Origin: Valencia hispanica
Taxonomy: Eukaryota > Chordata > Actinopteri > Cyprinodontiformes > Valenciidae
Length of the DNA stretch: 64,000 nucleotides
NCBI GenBank assembly: GCA_963556495.2
Contig: OY747707.1
Coordinates: 30,281,371 to 30,345,370, forward strand
Direction of reading: 5' to 3'
Below the pieces are notes generated by a model. It saw only the letters and a list, made by a program, of their open reading frames with translations, had not been told where the DNA came from and did not search any database. Below are positions 53,474-64,000 of the stretch, piece by piece. The translations under genes were made by a program, and so were the position numbers. Positions within the stretch are counted from its first letter, which is position 1, and each line of letters begins with the position of its first letter.

Positions 53474-54456
53474 CAGAGGTGGGTAGTAACAAGTTACTTT
53501 TACTCAGTTATGTTTACTTGAGTAACTTGAAAAAGAACAACTATTGGAATAGTTTTACTAGACCGCACTTTTTACTCTTACTTTAGCAATATGTTTATGA
53601 AGTATTGCTACTCTTGCTAAAGTTTCTGGCTACTCTACCCACAGCGAGTAACTTTAAAGAATGAAACTGAACGCTTGTTTAACCAAGAATGCATGAGACT
53701 TACACAGAGTTTATGTAGAAGTGAGACCTCTTGTTTATACACTAGCTTCATGATTTTATTTTCTTTCTGCTGAGGCTGTTGTGCTCATCTGTACTGGCCC
53801 AATGTCCTTTTTTAATGTTGTTCTTGAGTGTGTGTGCACATCATAGACTGTATAGGTGTACATGTGGGTTGGGTTGGAGGGAGGGGGGTATAATTGTGAT
53901 CATGCTTTTAAATCTGTGGGGGAGGGATGGGAATGTGGTTTATGTGGGGTCATTTTAATCTGTGAAGAACTTTGACTTGCAATGTTTGTATGAAAAGTGT
54001 TTTATAAATAATGTTTGATTGATTTATTGATGGATTGATTGATTGATTGATTTGGAGGCCAAGCGGGGGTACCTTATCCTGGCCTAGCATATTACCTACT
54101 GTAAAGTATTGGTTTCATTAGTTTTAATAAAAAAATATATTTGGAAAAAATTATTTTAATCAGACATGTTATTTTACAATTATGTCATGTTTTTCTATTT
54201 ATTGTGATTATTTTATCTTTAGAATTTGCACACAACTTTACATCTTTGTCCAATTACATATATTTTTTTAATTATTAAATCATATCCTATGATCTCAGAA
54301 CAAATAGGCTACTGAACTACTGAACTACCCAACTACTTTTTTACTCTTAAGTTATTTTTGGATTAGGCTACTAATTTTTACTTTTACTTGAGTAAAAGTT
54401 GTTCAAGTAGTGCTACTTTTACTTGAGGACAATTTTTGTCTACTCTACCCATTCAG
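53474..54456. mobile_element. hAT-like non-autonomous element
   Basis: Left end CAGAGGTGGGTAGTAACAAG and right end CTACTCTACCCATTCAG (inverse CTGAATGGGTAGAGTAG). Subterminal regions are rich in ACTCAAGTA/TACTTGAGT words. The interior holds a LINE-like tail and a (GATT)n run at about 53930-54050. No coding frame. Confidence 0.6.
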
Positions 54457-55516
54457 TTTAGAACAAAGCACTTTACTCTAGAGATACATTCACATACTCT
54501 ACAGACAGACACATTTATACACCAATACACAGATCAGTAGGCAACTACAGGAGGAAGCTGGGATCAAACCTACAACCTTCTGATTCCAAGACGACTACCA
54601 TTGAACCACGGTGCATGCCTGTGCAATCAGATGAAGACTGCGCCAATATAACTTTCTTGTGATGTGTGAAAGGAGGAAACCTTAAGCTGTCTTTGAATTG
54701 TCTGGACACAGGACACGTTTGTCATAAACCAAATAAATTCCTGGAAAATAACCCCAAGCCAAGTGTTTTGCTTAACAGTCTTATGTACATAGTACTTAAA
54801 TGCATGCGTTTAAAAGGGACAATACGCTTTAGGAATTCGCAACATTTATTCAGTTATTTTCAAATGATTATTATTAAATTTATTTTATTTTTTTTACTTT
54901 ATTGTGCCCTTTTTTGTCTGTCACTCACTCCCAGCTTTATCACAAAAAAAAGATACCAACATCAAACATAAATAGAAACAGTAGCCTACTACGAAATCAT
55001 GGATGTTAAACTATTTGTGTGACTAAATATTTTTAAATGTAACATATCAAATCAACAGATTTTATTTTATGCATCTGATAGTACCCTTTTGCCCAATTGT
55101 CAATCGGAACCTGACTTCAGTATCGCCCCGGTCGGTTGAACTAAACTCTTCCTGTCAATCCAAGTGCATTGTGGGTGATATTTTGTAAAAACATTTTTAA
55201 AAAACTGAGTTTGCGACGCTAAGTTTAAAAAAATGAGGCTATAGTTTATCCTTTATCGGCGACATTGGTTATGTTAACAAGAATAGAGTTCCCCATTCTT
55301 GCTCTCGTTTCCGCACAGATAAATAAAAAACAGTCCTGGGAGGTGTGGCCACCAGCGGAGCCAAAATGGCACCGTCCGGATCCTAGTTTCACACTTTTAG
55401 CAGTGATTCTTCAGAGCAGCTAGTTTGCTAACTTAGCTGCCTGAAGAACAACAGCAAAAACAAAAAACAAACAACAACAACGCGGAACTGACAGAGCCGC
55501 GGAGGGACCGCTGAAC

Positions 55517-62107
<6,591 letters not shown>

Positions 62108-64000
62108 GTAAATTGTCTCATGAATAAATCACTTTTTTTTTGTTATGAAAACCCCTAACAATAAAAAAAAAAATTATTTAACTCTATGTATTTGAGACTC
62201 AGTTGCACAAAGTGTTTTCGAGAAGTCTGCTTTTGACCTCATTGCAAGTATGATTGTCAGTATGGATGAGGAAGAGTTTAAATTTTTTATATGATTGAGA
62301 AATCAGTGTGATTATGTGACTCTAATATAGTTAGCAGCTCCTGGCTTTCTTTTGAGATTGGCTTATTTCAGACAGAGGTGACCAGGTTAGATTTCGCTCA
62401 TTTAAAACTCCTCATATCTTGTCTTGTTTAGCTTGGCCCTCGAGATTACAGAATGTAATCAGGCCAGTTATGTGATAATCATTAAGCTCTTTTCCTGGTG
62501 CATGTTGAGTTTGTTCTTTAGGGTTTTTTTTGGCCTGCATTAAATCCAGCTAAGCCTTCACAGGCACTCCGCTGCTCTTCAGCTCCTCATGGTGTCCACA
62601 GAGGGTCTATTACTTAAGCTCTTCCATGCTGTCACTAGATTCCTCCTCCCTGCAGCATGAAGCACCATCACTGAGACGCCTTGCACTCTGGAAGTTTTAA
62701 AGCTGCTGTCGCTTCCCTCTCCGTATGGTTTCTCAGTGCTGCACCCTGGATGTAGACAGCCTGCAGCTAATGTCATGTATGTCACGGATTCTCTTCCTAG
62801 CTCCCCATCAGGATCACCCAGATCCCCTCATGATATGTTTAAGCTTTCTTTCTAGCTTTTGGCCAAAAAGACGCTTTATGAAAACACACCGCAAAGTAAT
62901 ATGAGAAATTCTGTTAGGATGGACACGTTTACAGGTTTCTATGGGGGCTGTTAAGTCTGGAATATGATTCCAGTTTTTCCATGTCTGGATTAGTATGAAA
63001 TAAGTATAATAGAGTATGGAAAATATCTTATTTCCAGGCTTTTTTCCTCCTCACTGTCCAATATTTGTATTCACATATTAGTCTGTAGATCTATGGTGAC
63101 CATCCATCCATCCATCCATTTGTATATCTATCTGTGTGTCCATCTGTCTATAGAAATATCTCCCATAAATTCATAGTTATCCTATTTATACTTTAGGAAT
63201 TTGTTAGAATTACATGGAACTCTGGAAATTGTAGTCTGGAAAAGTCTGAAATTACAGGTGAAATTTCTTAGAGCCTTGCATATAGGAAATACTGATTGAA
63301 AAATAATTAACTGCTGTTTTCAGCTTCAGAGAATATTACAAAAAGGAGAACCCGGCTTAATGTTGAGTCACACGTGATACGAGGACAGACATCAGGTTTA
63401 CCCACAGTCTACATGAAACAAACCACATTAGCTGGAGCTGCTCCTACAACGCTCCTAAACTCTACTGGACAAACAATGCTCCTATTGTTAAAAAGCTGCT
63501 AGGCAGATTACTCATAAGAGATTAAGACTTTTAAAGCAAGCCACATCAGTTATTTGTCAGCCAAAGTGTAATCTACAGGCTGACGTTTGAGCTTATTTTT
63601 TGCCCTTACTGGGACAAAAATGAATTCTTATATTCTTTCTTAAAAGCTACATTTCTCTTTTCTCTTATCTATCTTTGTTACATTTAGTTTGATCATTTAG
63701 TGTCATTTTGTACTTTTGCAGTTTTGCATCTGACTTTTTATTTTACGAAAAAGCGGCCATCCACCATGAGACCATGAACTACTATGCAACAGCTAAGTTG
63801 GATACAAAATGGAGGTACTAGTTGGCAAAAGACTGAGCTATTTATTTCTCAGTAAAAACACACTCCTCTTACAGGATTGACTATGCATCAGACTATTTAA
63901 GTCAGCCGTGATAGGAAGAGAAGGATATTTTTCACTCTAGCTTGTCAAAATATAGGATCACAATCGCTCTGAGGTAACTTCACAGACAAAGAAAACCTTA
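62108..64000 (+). other. mospd2: mospd2 intron 9 (open at window end), no exon seen
   Basis: At least 1.9 kb after exon 9 without a recognisable next exon. A short (CCAT)n run lies at about 63103-63120. An unidentified C/T-rich stretch is at 62560-62830. Confidence 0.6.

Larger units (their letters stand above)
52891..55516. other. Spacer between fancb and mospd2 (divergent genes)
   Basis: 2.6 kb with both start codons facing away from it, so both promoters must lie here. The fancb side and centre hold hAT-like repeats. The last 250 bp is more CpG-rich, with an AAAATGGCACC (YY1-like) word near 55364. No gene seen. Confidence 0.6.

Overview
The window is vertebrate nuclear DNA from a ray-finned (teleost) fish. 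It has small coding exons with GT/AG introns, vertebrate-specific genes with clear human counterparts, and many fish-type Tc1-like transposon relics. I infer a percomorph-like teleost from the repeat content; the species cannot be read from this sequence.

Three protein genes were reconstructed exon by exon, and all their splice phases close. (1) glra2, + strand, coding 8894-26948: the complete glycine receptor alpha-2 subunit, nine coding exons plus one alternative exon, 452 residues. Exon 3 exists as two mutually exclusive versions (3A 15096-15163, 3B 15240-15307) that differ at only two residues. A dense YCAY (NOVA-type) cluster lies in the 3A acceptor tract. (2) fancb, - strand, coding 52890 down to 39121: complete, eight coding exons, 853 residues, a subunit of the Fanconi anaemia core complex. 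(3) mospd2, + strand, from 55517 to the window edge: the first nine coding exons (293 residues) with the CRAL-TRIO domain. The MSP domain and tail anchor must lie beyond 64000. Gene order and orientation (glra2 >, < fancb, mospd2 >) match the GLRA2-FANCB-MOSPD2 block on the human X chromosome.

Layout: 1-8.3 kb is intergenic, with a C-rich block, a 196-bp-period tandem duplication and transposon relics. 8.3-8.9 kb is the probable glra2 promoter/5' leader, with an RE1-like site and a short upstream ORF. 8.9-28 kb is glra2 with its 3' UTR. 28-39 kb is repeat-rich intergenic DNA ending in a decayed LINE fragment. 39.1-52.9 kb is fancb, whose first intron is almost entirely nested Tc1 DNA including a recently inserted DD35E copy. 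52.9-55.5 kb is a spacer with hAT-like repeats. 55.5-64 kb is the 5' half of mospd2.

The genes share a neighbourhood, not a pathway: a synaptic chloride channel, a nuclear DNA-repair scaffold and an ER membrane-contact protein. No RNA genes, CRISPR arrays, phage or bacterial features were seen. Exon borders come from reading frame, splice consensus and recalled family sequences; transposon borders are approximate unless terminal repeats and target duplications are stated.
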